From the NCBI GenBank assembly GCA_944323595.1, contig CALUTF010000002.1, positions 1 through 64,000 of the forward strand: a DNA stretch of 64,000 nucleotides, read 5' to 3'. A program made the translations under genes and the position numbers. The notes under the pieces were generated by a model. That model was not told where the DNA came from and made no database searches. It saw nothing but the letters and a program-made list of their open reading frames with translations. How positions within the stretch are numbered: the stretch's first letter is position 1; each line of letters opens with the position of its first letter. Shown one piece after another: positions 26,169-34,546 of the stretch. The stretch is from Candidatus Gastranaerophilales bacterium. Lineage in GTDB: Bacteria; Cyanobacteriota; Vampirovibrionia; Gastranaerophilales; Gastranaerophilaceae.

Positions 26169-26759
26169 ATGAGAGAATTACTTGAAAAAGGTCAAAGAGT
26201 TGTGCTTGTTCCTCATGATTTTAAAAATGCAAATAAAGGAACAATTACCGAAGTTATGCCTGACGGGTTCACATTACAGCTTGATTATGAACCTATAGGT
26301 ATATTGAGAAGCAATTACTGTGAATTTTATACTCAAACACGTAACGGAATGCTTTTTTTCACTTCTTATATGAAAGAAATGAATGATAATACTCTTAAAA
26401 TTTCAAGTCCAGCAAAACACAAATTCTTGCAAAGACGTCAATACACACGTATCAAGTACGTGGAAGACACTGAAATTTCTGCAGATTTTATCTCCCATAA
26501 AATTAAAACGCTTGATATTTCAGCCGGCGGTATGAAGTTTATTACAAATGAAAATCTTGATATTGAAAAAACATATTATATTACATTAAATCTTTCAAAA
26601 GAACAAAGAATTGAATGTATGTACTCTTCTATCCGTGTAGAAAAAAATGATGATAAAACATATACACATTCAGGCAGATTTGAATTTAAATCAAATATTG
26701 ATAAAATGATTTTAATTCAATACTGCACAAAACGAGCAATAGAAATTAGAAACAAGTAA
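26169..26759 (+). CDS. PilZ-domain c-di-GMP-binding protein
   Basis: 196 aa. A YcgR-type N-terminal beta domain (about 1-85) is followed by PilZ with the RxxxR loop in FLQRRQYTRIKY (about 92-103) and the DxSxxG motif in LDISAGGMKF. It should bind cyclic di-GMP and alter motility, adhesion or envelope synthesis. ATG 26169 has AAAGGA seven bases upstream. TATAAT lies 30 bases before. It runs into the PLP enzyme gene after nine bases, so the two probably form an operon. Confidence 0.9.
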   Translation: MRELLEKGQRVVLVPHDFKNANKGTITEVMPDGFTLQLDYEPIGILRSNYCEFYTQTRNGMLFFTSYMKEMNDNTLKISSPAKHKFLQRRQYTRIKYVEDTEISADFISHKIKTLDISAGGMKFITNENLDIEKTYYITLNLSKEQRIECMYSSIRVEKNDDKTYTHSGRFEFKSNIDKMILIQYCTKRAIEIRNK

Positions 26760-26768
26760 GGTGTTAAA

Positions 26769-27815
26769 GTGAGCCTGATTAGCTTATTTAAAAAGAGAGG
26801 GCATACTAAATTATTTACAACACCTTCGCATGCACAGCAATTTTTCATTTACCATAAATTCAGACAATTCTATAGGTTTGATATATCTGAAACAGATGCT
26901 CATAATCCGCAGGATGCTCTTCTGAAAGCACAGGATTACGCGGCAAAAATATATGGCACAAAGGCTACATACTTTTTAACTAACGGTTCAACTTCCGGTA
27001 TCCATGCGGCAGTACTAGCGTCAATTAACACAGGTGATAAAGTTTTGCTTTGGGAAAATGCGCATAAATCACACTTAAATGCCGTAAAATTAGCCGGCGG
27101 TGTGCCTGTTTTTTATGAACATCCTTATTCTGAAGCGTGGGGCGTGCCGACAGGTGTTTCTGCAAAATTAATAGAAAGTAAACTTGCATCAGATAAAATT
27201 AAAGCAGTAATTGTCACTTCTCCTACTTATGAGGGCTTTGTTTCTGATATGGATACTATAAAAGCCGTATGTAAAAAATATGGTGCTATACTGATTGCGG
27301 ATGAAGCACATGGAGCTCTATATCCATTTTCTCAGGAATTGCCGCAATCCTCAGTGAATATAGCAGATTTTACAATTCAGTCTTTGCACAAAACAGCAGG
27401 CGGACTAAATCCAACAGCTCTTTTGCATGTAAATTGTGAATTAGATGCAGGAAATGCACTTGAGATGATTACTACGACTTCTCCATCTTACCCGCTGCTG
27501 GCTACAATTGAAGCTAATATAAGATACCTTAACAGTGTTAAAGGCAGAAAGAAAATTTCTGACCTGATCTGCAATATAAAAAACTTAAAAGCTTCGTGCA
27601 GATATTGTGAATTTGGCGGAGATGATATAACCAAAATTCTCGTAAAAGTTCCTAATCTAAGCGGTCATCAACTATCTGAACTACTATTTGATAAATTCAA
27701 TATTGAAGATGAAATTACGAACTCAATATCCACAATGCTGCTCTGCGGCTTAGGAACTGAAAAGAAAAAGCTTGTGATATTAGAACATGCATTAAAAAAG
27801 ATTTCTGAAATGTAA
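26769..27815 (+). CDS. Short Orn/Lys/Arg decarboxylase-family PLP protein
   Basis: 348 aa from a GTG start. It keeps the PLP core of the group III amino-acid decarboxylases: FLTNGSTSGIHAAVLASI, WENAHKSHLNAVKLAG, VTSPTYEGFVSDM, ADEAHGALYPF and the PLP lysine in SLHKTAGGLNPTALLH (about residue 212). Typical enzymes are about 480 aa; the C-terminal domain is largely shortened here, so substrate and even activity are unsure. Cotranscribed with the PilZ gene. Confidence 0.85.
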   Translation: MSLISLFKKRGHTKLFTTPSHAQQFFIYHKFRQFYRFDISETDAHNPQDALLKAQDYAAKIYGTKATYFLTNGSTSGIHAAVLASINTGDKVLLWENAHKSHLNAVKLAGGVPVFYEHPYSEAWGVPTGVSAKLIESKLASDKIKAVIVTSPTYEGFVSDMDTIKAVCKKYGAILIADEAHGALYPFSQELPQSSVNIADFTIQSLHKTAGGLNPTALLHVNCELDAGNALEMITTTSPSYPLLATIEANIRYLNSVKGRKKISDLICNIKNLKASCRYCEFGGDDITKILVKVPNLSGHQLSELLFDKFNIEDEITNSISTMLLCGLGTEKKKLVILEHALKKISEM

Positions 27816-27926
27816 ATAATTGTTAACAAAAATCATAAAAATATTAAAGAAAACCGGAAAATAAGCCGATAACCATAGTAAGGACAAAAAAGTTACTAAG
27901 GAACCTGAAAGGACAAATCGTCAACT

Positions 27927-29843
27927 ATGGGAATGGCGGCATCACAAGCTAGATTACTATCAATTACGACTCGTCTGTCTGACAACGAGTTGAGATCTCA
28001 GCTTATTAACAATCAGAAAATCCGTCTCGCTACCGAAAGTTCAAAGGCAAGCGAACGGTATGTTGCTGCCTTGAACAACACTAAGATGATGTATTCTGCA
28101 TATGACGTTAAAGGTAATCCTTTGAACAAAGAATTAACTTTTGCAAACTTAACTGCATACAGTTCATACAACAACCAGTACGGTTTGAGAAATCTCTCAG
28201 GACAAATTCTTGTCTCTGAAGAAACAGCTCACAACTATGAGAATGCTGTCAAAGCTGCAGAAAATAATACGGAGACAACAGCATTAGAAGAATTTTTGAA
28301 ATCATACAACCTTGAAAAGGGTACAACTTTCTTTGACGGTGTTACTACAGATATTATAGATGCCTGCTTAGGTATGCCGGAAGGTGAATCCTCTGGTTTA
28401 ACAGGAGCAGATTTAAAGGCAATGTATCTTGGCGGTGCAGATACTCAAGGTACAATTCATGAGGGCTATGACGCAATTTTATCAGGCACAGAGTATAATA
28501 AAAAGTTTGAACCATTATTTACAGAATATATGGATTCATACGATGCTTATTTAAAAGCTATGGATAAATATATTGAAGGAGACTTCCTTAATAACAGCAA
28601 TGTCAATATGGGTGGCTTAAAAGGCAGTATTGGCAGTATTACAGATTATAACAGTGCAAATAACGTAATTAATGATTGGAAATCAAAATTAACTAACCTG
28701 AAAAATAAACTTGGTATACAAGGTGACAGCTTCTTTGATGATTTTAGCGCATCATTAGATGACGCAAGAAATGAATTTACAGCTGCAAACGTTACTGTAG
28801 ACAATGGTAATTTAATTATTGATGATGTTATAAAGGTAACATCTACGGGTATTGTGAGTGTAATTTCTGGAGCAGAAGGCGCGGATAAAGTTAGTATAAG
28901 TATGCCTGCAATTCTCACAGGAGATCCTAAACGATTCAATCTTACTGTTAATGGACAATCTGGCACCATGACTGTAGCAGATCCAAGTGAATGGTCAACA
29001 AATCCTTGGGCAAGTTCGCCGTTATATTTTGACCAAGCACAAGCAATAAGCGTTTTAACAAGCTACTACAATAATTTTCTTGAAGAATTGCCCAATCACC
29101 TTGATATGAATAAGTTGGAAACTCTGGGAGGAATACCTGAAGATGTAAAAGACGCAATTACAAGATACAAGGATGCGGCACAGAAACTTAGCATATACAT
29201 GTTTGGCTCTGACATGCCAGAGCATTATCAAGAACTTAACGACCTGCAATTCATATTTGAACAACAACTTACAAATGATGAAAATGGAAATAATTTTGCA
29301 AGTGTTTTAGATGTACTAATTCTTGATGCAGTATTAAACGAGCTTGGTGATCCTAATGTAACATGGATTGACACCACAAATCCAAACGAGGATGCGACAG
29401 CTAAAGCACAATGGTATACTAATTTATTCAATAGAATGCAAACTGTCACAACAACAGAAAAAGATGACGGAACAGTAACAGAAGAAATTAAAACAAACTA
29501 TCAGGTTTTGGAAGATGGTCTTGCAACAAGTGCTGAATGGTTGCAATTTGCCTTAGAGAGCGGATTAGTTTCTATGGAACAGGTTGACGCAAATAACAAT
29601 TGGTGTTCAACACTATATTCTAACTGCAGCGATATCACAGAAACAACCGATGCTAACGAAGCAACAGTTGCAGAGGCAGAGTATAATGCAACAATGGCTA
29701 AAATTGAAGCAAAAGATAAGCAATTTGACATTCAATTAAAAAATATTGATACAGAACACGAATCTCTGCAAACAGAATATGATTCCATAAAATCAGTTCT
29801 TGATAAAAACATAGAGCGAAACTTTAAAATGTATTCAGCATAG
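27927..29843 (+). CDS. Large unknown protein with terminal coiled coils
   Basis: 638 aa, not recognised. It starts MGMAASQARLLSITTRLSDN and continues as a helical N-terminus (about 1-60). The centre is acidic, rich in Thr/Asp/Asn with beta-like stretches (about 295-360). The end is a coiled coil (IEAKDKQFDIQLKNIDTEHE to IERNFKMYSA). No signal peptide. The helical ends with a variable middle recall flagellin/hook-associated or type III-exported proteins, but no motif proves it. The ribosome site (AAAGGA) is 13 bases from ATG 27927; ATG 27933 is possible. It has neither the shared promoter boxes nor a nearby partner gene. Confidence 0.7.
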   Translation: MGMAASQARLLSITTRLSDNELRSQLINNQKIRLATESSKASERYVAALNNTKMMYSAYDVKGNPLNKELTFANLTAYSSYNNQYGLRNLSGQILVSEETAHNYENAVKAAENNTETTALEEFLKSYNLEKGTTFFDGVTTDIIDACLGMPEGESSGLTGADLKAMYLGGADTQGTIHEGYDAILSGTEYNKKFEPLFTEYMDSYDAYLKAMDKYIEGDFLNNSNVNMGGLKGSIGSITDYNSANNVINDWKSKLTNLKNKLGIQGDSFFDDFSASLDDARNEFTAANVTVDNGNLIIDDVIKVTSTGIVSVISGAEGADKVSISMPAILTGDPKRFNLTVNGQSGTMTVADPSEWSTNPWASSPLYFDQAQAISVLTSYYNNFLEELPNHLDMNKLETLGGIPEDVKDAITRYKDAAQKLSIYMFGSDMPEHYQELNDLQFIFEQQLTNDENGNNFASVLDVLILDAVLNELGDPNVTWIDTTNPNEDATAKAQWYTNLFNRMQTVTTTEKDDGTVTEEIKTNYQVLEDGLATSAEWLQFALESGLVSMEQVDANNNWCSTLYSNCSDITETTDANEATVAEAEYNATMAKIEAKDKQFDIQLKNIDTEHESLQTEYDSIKSVLDKNIERNFKMYSA

Positions 29844-29863
29844 ATTTACAGGAAATATAGGTT

Positions 29864-29890
29864 AAAACGCAGTCTGATGGCTGCGTTTTT
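29864..29890 (+). terminator. Terminator after 27927
   Basis: AAAACGCAG and CTGCGTTTTT pair around eight bases. Confidence 0.88.
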
Positions 29891-30006
29891 GCGTATTTAT
29901 TAACAAAAACCTTTATACGATATAAAGATTATGTAAGGAAATCAAACTTGAGGCATCTTTTGAATTATAATAATAACATAGAGAAAAGAAATAAATGGAG
30001 TCAGTT

Positions 30007-30291
30007 ATGGAATCAGTAAATGAAATTTTAACAAAATTAGAAAATGCAGACAATGTAACTAAAAATGAATTAGAAAATAAACTTGTAGACATCGGAACTG
30101 AAGTTCTTCCGCAATTGGTTGATGAATTGCAGGTTGTAAGAGGAATTAAACGTGGTGTTGTTGCTATGACTCTTATTAGAATTGGTGATGCTTCTGTAGA
30201 ATATCTTAAAAAAGCTGCCAAACATAACAAAGATTTTGAATGGGTTGCTGAATATTTGATTAGAGAAATCAAAGGTTCAATTGCAGCTTAA
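30007..30291 (+). CDS. Small HEAT-repeat-like protein
   Basis: 94 aa, all-helical, with two to three HEAT-like repeats (LVDIGTEVLPQLVDELQ, AMTLIRIGDASVEYLKKAA). Such repeats mediate protein contacts, in Cyanobacteria often with phycobilisome lyases, but nothing of that kind is here. ATG 30007 is preferred because GGAG lies six bases before it. A TTGCGT-17-TTTATA promoter stands about 100 bases upstream, and a strong terminator follows. Confidence 0.7.
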   Translation: MESVNEILTKLENADNVTKNELENKLVDIGTEVLPQLVDELQVVRGIKRGVVAMTLIRIGDASVEYLKKAAKHNKDFEWVAEYLIREIKGSIAA

Positions 30292-30315
30292 GTTTATATT
30301 GTAAAAGCCTTTTTG

Positions 30316-30348
30316 ACAGGATGCTATTGTAACAGCATCCTGTTTTTT
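30316..30348 (+). terminator. Terminator after HEAT-like gene
   Basis: ACAGGATGCT and AGCATCCTGT pair around eight bases, then six T. Confidence 0.92.
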
Positions 30349-30372
30349 ATATATTTATGCTAAAATTATTGT

Positions 30373-31890
30373 ATGAATATGGGGATAAAGAGAAAGCTTT
30401 TATTTTATTTCACGCTCGTTATTTTTATTCTTTCGGTCAGCGTGCTTGTTAACAACTATGATTTTGACCTGTGGGCAAGATTAATTGCCGGCATGGGCGT
30501 TGTAGAGGGACATCAGGTTTTAAAGACGGATTTTCTCTCTTATACTCCGACACATACGTGGTGGGATCACGAATGGGGGTCTGGCGTAATCTTTTACATT
30601 GTGTTGAAATTTCTGGGACCTTACAGCCTGATTTTACTTCAAGCGCTCTTGACGTGCGGTATTTTTGTTCTTATATCAAAGATTGTTAAACTTAAATACA
30701 ATATTATGCCTTATTGTCTTTTTATATACATATTCGGAATAATGGCACTTAACACGAATTTTAGCTCTCCGGTCAGATGTCACATGTTTTCGTTTTTGCT
30801 GTTTACATTATTTATATATATATTAGAGTTAGCAAGACGCGGCAAGCCAAAATTTCTAATACTTCTGCCTTTATTAACAATTTTTTGGAATAACGTACAT
30901 GGCGGTGTTGTTTCTGGACTTGGATTAATTGGCATGTTCGCATTAGGCGAATTTTTAAACAAAAAGCCCTGGAAACAGTATGTGTACACATTGATTCCAT
31001 CAATTTTATTTCTGGCAATCAATCCTTATGGATTTGAGTACATAAAATTCCTCCTGATGGCAACAACTATGAAGCGTCCGGAAGTCGCAGAATGGTGGGG
31101 AATTTTTTCAAAGCACCAGTTTCAACATCAGATTATGTTTAAAATTTTCCTGTTTTCTATTGTTGGTGTTGAAATTTACACAGTTATACAAAACATAAAA
31201 AATTCTACTTTGAAAAAATGGTATGATGAACAAGATAAAGTTAAATGGATTATCCTGATTGTAACTTTATATCTCGCTGTCAGCCACGTCAAACTTATAC
31301 CTTTCTTTGTGATTTCAGCATGCTGTTATGCCTACGATGATATTTACAATTTAGGCAAAAAATTTAATATACCGCTGTTTACTGAAAAGATTATATATGT
31401 AATGGTAATTTTATTATCAATCTTCTCTTTAACAGCCAAGGAGTATTCTGTACCACTCAATTATGCAGCATATCCGGTTAGAGAGGTAGAATTTATACGT
31501 ATAAATAATCTTAAAGGTGATATTTTAACTAATTTCGGTCTGGGAAGCTATGTTTCATACAAATTATACCCGAATAATTTAATCTACATGGACGGGCGTT
31601 ATGAAGAAGTTTATTACGATGATATGGTACCTCTTCTAAAAAAATTCTTTCTTGTAAATCAAGGTTGGGACGAAGTATTAAGTAAATATCCGCCTGAAAT
31701 ATTAATTTTAGAAAAGTATTATCCTGTATTTGACGCAATAAAAAATTCTGAAAAATGGAAACTCGTTTTTGAGGGAGAAGTTTTCGGGGTCTTTGTATTA
31801 TCAAAAGATGCAAAAGAGAGCTACACCATCCCGACAAATAATATTAAATACTATAAAGATACTCTGTTTGATACTGACATAAAGTTCTAG
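30373..31890 (+). CDS. Polytopic membrane protein, GT-C glycosyltransferase-like
   Basis: 505 aa with about ten membrane helices. Motifs NNYDFDLWARLIAGM and THTWWDHEWGSG near the N-terminus, with acidic residues on the first outside loop, and FWNNVHGGVVSGLGLIGMFALGE later, are those of GT-C-like proteins that use lipid-linked sugars. The C-terminal part (about 370-505) is soluble (GSYVSYKLYPNNLIYMDGRYE). No lipid carrier enzymes are adjacent. TAAAAT ends six bases before the ATG with no ribosome site, so it may be leaderless. It probably shares a transcript with the patatin gene. Confidence 0.72.
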   Translation: MNMGIKRKLLFYFTLVIFILSVSVLVNNYDFDLWARLIAGMGVVEGHQVLKTDFLSYTPTHTWWDHEWGSGVIFYIVLKFLGPYSLILLQALLTCGIFVLISKIVKLKYNIMPYCLFIYIFGIMALNTNFSSPVRCHMFSFLLFTLFIYILELARRGKPKFLILLPLLTIFWNNVHGGVVSGLGLIGMFALGEFLNKKPWKQYVYTLIPSILFLAINPYGFEYIKFLLMATTMKRPEVAEWWGIFSKHQFQHQIMFKIFLFSIVGVEIYTVIQNIKNSTLKKWYDEQDKVKWIILIVTLYLAVSHVKLIPFFVISACCYAYDDIYNLGKKFNIPLFTEKIIYVMVILLSIFSLTAKEYSVPLNYAAYPVREVEFIRINNLKGDILTNFGLGSYVSYKLYPNNLIYMDGRYEEVYYDDMVPLLKKFFLVNQGWDEVLSKYPPEILILEKYYPVFDAIKNSEKWKLVFEGEVFGVFVLSKDAKESYTIPTNNIKYYKDTLFDTDIKF

Positions 31891-31908
31891 GAGGATTATA
31901 ATAAATTT

Positions 31909-33111
31909 ATGATAACAAATCCGTTAAAATATACCTGTCTTTTTGGAGGAGGAGCAATAAGAGGAATAGCCCACGTAGGTGCACTGCGGGCGATGGAACG
32001 ACTCGGTATAGAAACTGATACCTATGCAGGCTCATCTGTAGGTTCAATCGTTGCAGCACTTGTAGGCGTTGGTTATAATGCTGATGAAATTGAAGATATT
32101 TTCTTAAAGGTGAATTTTAACCTTTTTAAAGATATACAATTCGGTATAAAACAACAATTTGCGCTTAGTAAAGGTGAAGTTTTCCTTGAGTGGATGCGCG
32201 AGTTGATGGAAAGCAAATTTTACGGGAATGACTACCAAAAAGGCGAGAATCCGCCTGTAACATTTAAGGATTTAAAAAAGAATGTTGTTATAATTACAAC
32301 GGATCTTTCAAATTTTGCATGCAAAGAATTTTCAAAATTTGAAACGCCTGACTATGAGATAGCGCAGGCTGTTAGAATTTCATCAAGTATGCCGGGATTG
32401 ATGTGCCCGATTGAATATGAAAATTCAATGCTGGTTGATGGTGATTTACAAAAGAGCTGGCCTATGTGGAAGCTGTCACCTAATCTTTACCCACAAAATG
32501 AAAGAATACTCGAACTTAGATTAGAGGGTGATTTTGAGGGCACAGATTTCAACCCTATTGAATATCTAAACGCTGTTTATAGCTGTATGACCGCGATGGG
32601 AACATCTTTTATAACCGAAATCTATGGCAATTGCGATAAATACGATTATCTTACTATCAACACAGGTGATGTGAATATAATTGATTTTAACCAGTCACAG
32701 GAAAAAAGACTCCACCTGTCGCAGTTGGGTTACGAGCAAACTATGCGCTATTTTAAAGAAATTTTACCGGAAAAGAAAGCTAAAATTTTCGGGTACTATA
32801 ATGATATTTATACAAAATTACTTAAAATACGCTCATATCTTGCTAAAGATAGAATACTGAATGCAAAATGCGAGTCCGCTGAAATTTTTGTTGAACTCTG
32901 CGACTGCGTGAATATTCTTGATAAAGAAGATTATGCATCCATAAAAAATTTCAGAGCAGATTTATGTGATAATATAATCTATCCGGCACTCTTTGGTAAA
33001 ATTAAGCTAAATAACAAGGATAGACTCACAGATGAACTCAATAATTTAATTAAAAATATTTCTGAAAAAATGAATGAGTTAAAATCTTATCTGACCCTTA
33101 TCAGCAAATAA
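31909..33111 (+). CDS. Patatin-like phospholipase
   Basis: 400 aa. The oxyanion-hole loop GGGAIRGIAHVGAL, the nucleophile elbow GSSVGS and the catalytic Asp in LVDGDLQKSWP form the Ser-Asp dyad of bacterial patatins (RssA/YchK type), although DG-[GA] is here DGD. It probably hydrolyses acyl lipids at the inner membrane. The C-terminal 150 residues are helical and not conserved. AGGAGG lies 13 bases before the ATG, further than usual. Confidence 0.92.
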   Translation: MITNPLKYTCLFGGGAIRGIAHVGALRAMERLGIETDTYAGSSVGSIVAALVGVGYNADEIEDIFLKVNFNLFKDIQFGIKQQFALSKGEVFLEWMRELMESKFYGNDYQKGENPPVTFKDLKKNVVIITTDLSNFACKEFSKFETPDYEIAQAVRISSSMPGLMCPIEYENSMLVDGDLQKSWPMWKLSPNLYPQNERILELRLEGDFEGTDFNPIEYLNAVYSCMTAMGTSFITEIYGNCDKYDYLTINTGDVNIIDFNQSQEKRLHLSQLGYEQTMRYFKEILPEKKAKIFGYYNDIYTKLLKIRSYLAKDRILNAKCESAEIFVELCDCVNILDKEDYASIKNFRADLCDNIIYPALFGKIKLNNKDRLTDELNNLIKNISEKMNELKSYLTLISK

Positions 33112-33144
33112 TATTTATTTGTTAATCCTCAAAATGCACATAAA

Positions 33145-33170
33145 AAAGGAGGTTATTATTAACCTCCTTT
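33145..33170. terminator. Bidirectional terminator, patatin gene / tRNA-Leu
   Basis: AAAGGAGGTTA and TAACCTCCTTT pair around TTAT, flanked by A- and T-runs on each side. Confidence 0.9.
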
Positions 33171-33176
33171 AAAAAA

Positions 33177-33263
33177 TGCCCTTGGCCAGACTTGAACTGG
33201 CACTGAGTTATACACCCAATTGGATTTTAAGTCCAACGCGTCTACCGATTCCGCCACAAGGGC
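33177..33263 (-). tRNA. tRNA-Leu(UAA)
   Basis: 87 bases with a seven-base acceptor stem (GCCCTTG/CAAGGGC), discriminator A, and D-arm GGCGGAATCGGTAGACGC. The anticodon stem TTGGA/TCCAA encloses CTTAAAA, so the anticodon is TAA. A long variable arm and the T-arm with GTTCAAGTC follow. CCA is not encoded. Upstream lie two copies of an approximately 108-base element, each ending in the first 11 bases of this tRNA. Confidence 0.95.
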
Positions 33264-33360
33264 GCGGATATTATTTAATTTTCAAACTCTGCAGGAATCG
33301 GTAGACTGCGTCTACCTCACCTCTCCTCGAACGATACTTAATCGTTCTCGTCGGCAGAGT
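33253..33360 (-). repeat. Tandem structured element, copy A (next to tRNA-Leu)
   Basis: Read on the minus strand it opens with ACTCTGC and closes a 75-base unit with GCAGAGT, enclosing hairpins GAACGAT/ATCGTTC and GTAGAC/GTCTAC. Then comes an AT-rich tail running into the tRNA 5' end. The 33 tail bases on the tRNA side are identical in copy B. Confidence 0.75.
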
Positions 33361-33470
33361 GCCACAAGGGCGCGGATATTATTTAATTTTCAAGCTCTAC
33401 ATAGAAATCGGCTGACTATATCTATCTTACCGCTCCATGGTCAATACATAATCGCCATCATTAGTAGAGT
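33361..33470 (-). repeat. Tandem structured element, copy B
   Basis: Diverged copy of the unit at 33253. The first 34 bases after the opening stem align without gaps. Closing stem ACTCTAC/GTAGAG keeps pairing by a G-C to A-T change; the hairpin shows A-T to G-C and G-C to G-T changes plus two mismatches. The tail ends GCGCCCTTGTGGC as if a tRNA should begin. Confidence 0.7.
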
Positions 33471-33524
33471 GTCCGTGGATAACCACTTGATTATATTAAC
33501 TAAAAAATAGTTTCATGTCAAACA

Positions 33525-34544
33525 TTATTTTTCAAAAAATTCACTGAATCCGCTCCAGTCAAATACCTTGTTATTGGCTTTTAAACGCAATTCGGCAGAT
33601 GATTCATAGCGCATGGCAGCAAATATTTTATCCATATCATCAGTTCCAGTCATGGATATTTTAGGTAAATTAAATTCATCAGCAAGTTTTTCAACTTTAA
33701 TATCGTAATTAATAGCGGCTGATTTTATACCAAACTTCATTGCAAGCAAAAGCGCATGGAAACGCGTCCCTACAAGATAATCCAGGGTTGATAATTTGGT
33801 CACAAGCGATTTGCCGGAAAGTCCGGATATTACTTCAATATCTGCGTTATGGTTAATTGATTTTACATATTGAGCAAATTTATTACATACCTCTAAATCA
33901 ACTGAATCCTGAAATGATAAAACTTCTATTTTAATATCAGGAAAATCTTTTACAACTTGAGAAGCAAGACTTTTAAGGAGTTTATCATTCATTGTCTTAA
34001 AAGCACGAAGTTGAATTCCGATAGAATGAGTGTTAACCGTGGAAGCCAGAGGAAATGAGTATATAGGATCACACACTAATTCTGCATTGATATTCCACTT
34101 ATTTAACAGTTTAAGACTGTTTTCATCCCTAACACTGACATAAGCACACTTTTTCAAAAGCACTCTTGTAATAAAAGCGGCAACTGGATTATTAACAGGT
34201 CCTATACCCTGCGCAAAAATAATAACCTGTTTATTATATCTTATACCGAGCCAGATGACCCATAGATAGTATAAAAGGCTTTTCAAACTTGTAACATCCT
34301 GAAGCAGGCTGCCGCCTCCAGATATAAGAATATCAGACTGTTTAATAACACCGGCAACTTTTGAAAAAGAAAAATTTTTAACGGCTTTAACGTAATAATT
34401 AATAGAAGTAAATCTTGGATTACCAGAAATTACAGTAACATCAGCATCAAATTCTTTAAGTTTTTGTATAAGCGTATATAAAATAGCCTCATCGCCAAAA
34501 TTACCGTATCCATAGTAGCCGGAAATAACAACTTTTTTACTCAT
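33525..34544 (-). CDS. csaB: Polysaccharide pyruvyl transferase
   Basis: 339 aa. Starts VVISGYYGYGNFGDEAIL, with ISGGGSLLQDVTS (about 78-90), and TRFHALLLAMKFGI near residue 262, all typical of CsaB. It adds pyruvate ketals to a cell-wall polysaccharide, which SLH domains then bind; an SLH protein is encoded at 57650. Stop and start of the next gene (kdgK) are two bases apart, suggesting an eda-kdgK-csaB operon. Confidence 0.92.
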   Translation of the reverse strand: MSKKVVISGYYGYGNFGDEAILYTLIQKLKEFDADVTVISGNPRFTSINYYVKAVKNFSFSKVAGVIKQSDILISGGGSLLQDVTSLKSLLYYLWVIWLGIRYNKQVIIFAQGIGPVNNPVAAFITRVLLKKCAYVSVRDENSLKLLNKWNINAELVCDPIYSFPLASTVNTHSIGIQLRAFKTMNDKLLKSLASQVVKDFPDIKIEVLSFQDSVDLEVCNKFAQYVKSINHNADIEVISGLSGKSLVTKLSTLDYLVGTRFHALLLAMKFGIKSAAINYDIKVEKLADEFNLPKISMTGTDDMDKIFAAMRYESSAELRLKANNKVFDWSGFSEFFEK

Positions 34545-34546
34545 GA

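Noticed and set aside
27819-27830. TTGTTAACAA palindrome upstream of 27927
   Set aside because: No GCAATT or ACTTTATATA at the expected distances; palindromes of this kind are common in AT-rich gaps.
30812-31022. Two overlapping minus-strand ORFs in 30373
   Set aside because: They lie within a strongly supported membrane-protein gene and have no start signals.
33220-33510. 96-aa ORF with internal repeat (SATRARILFNFQ twice)
   Set aside because: It starts inside the tRNA on the opposite strand; the protein repeat only mirrors the duplicated DNA element.
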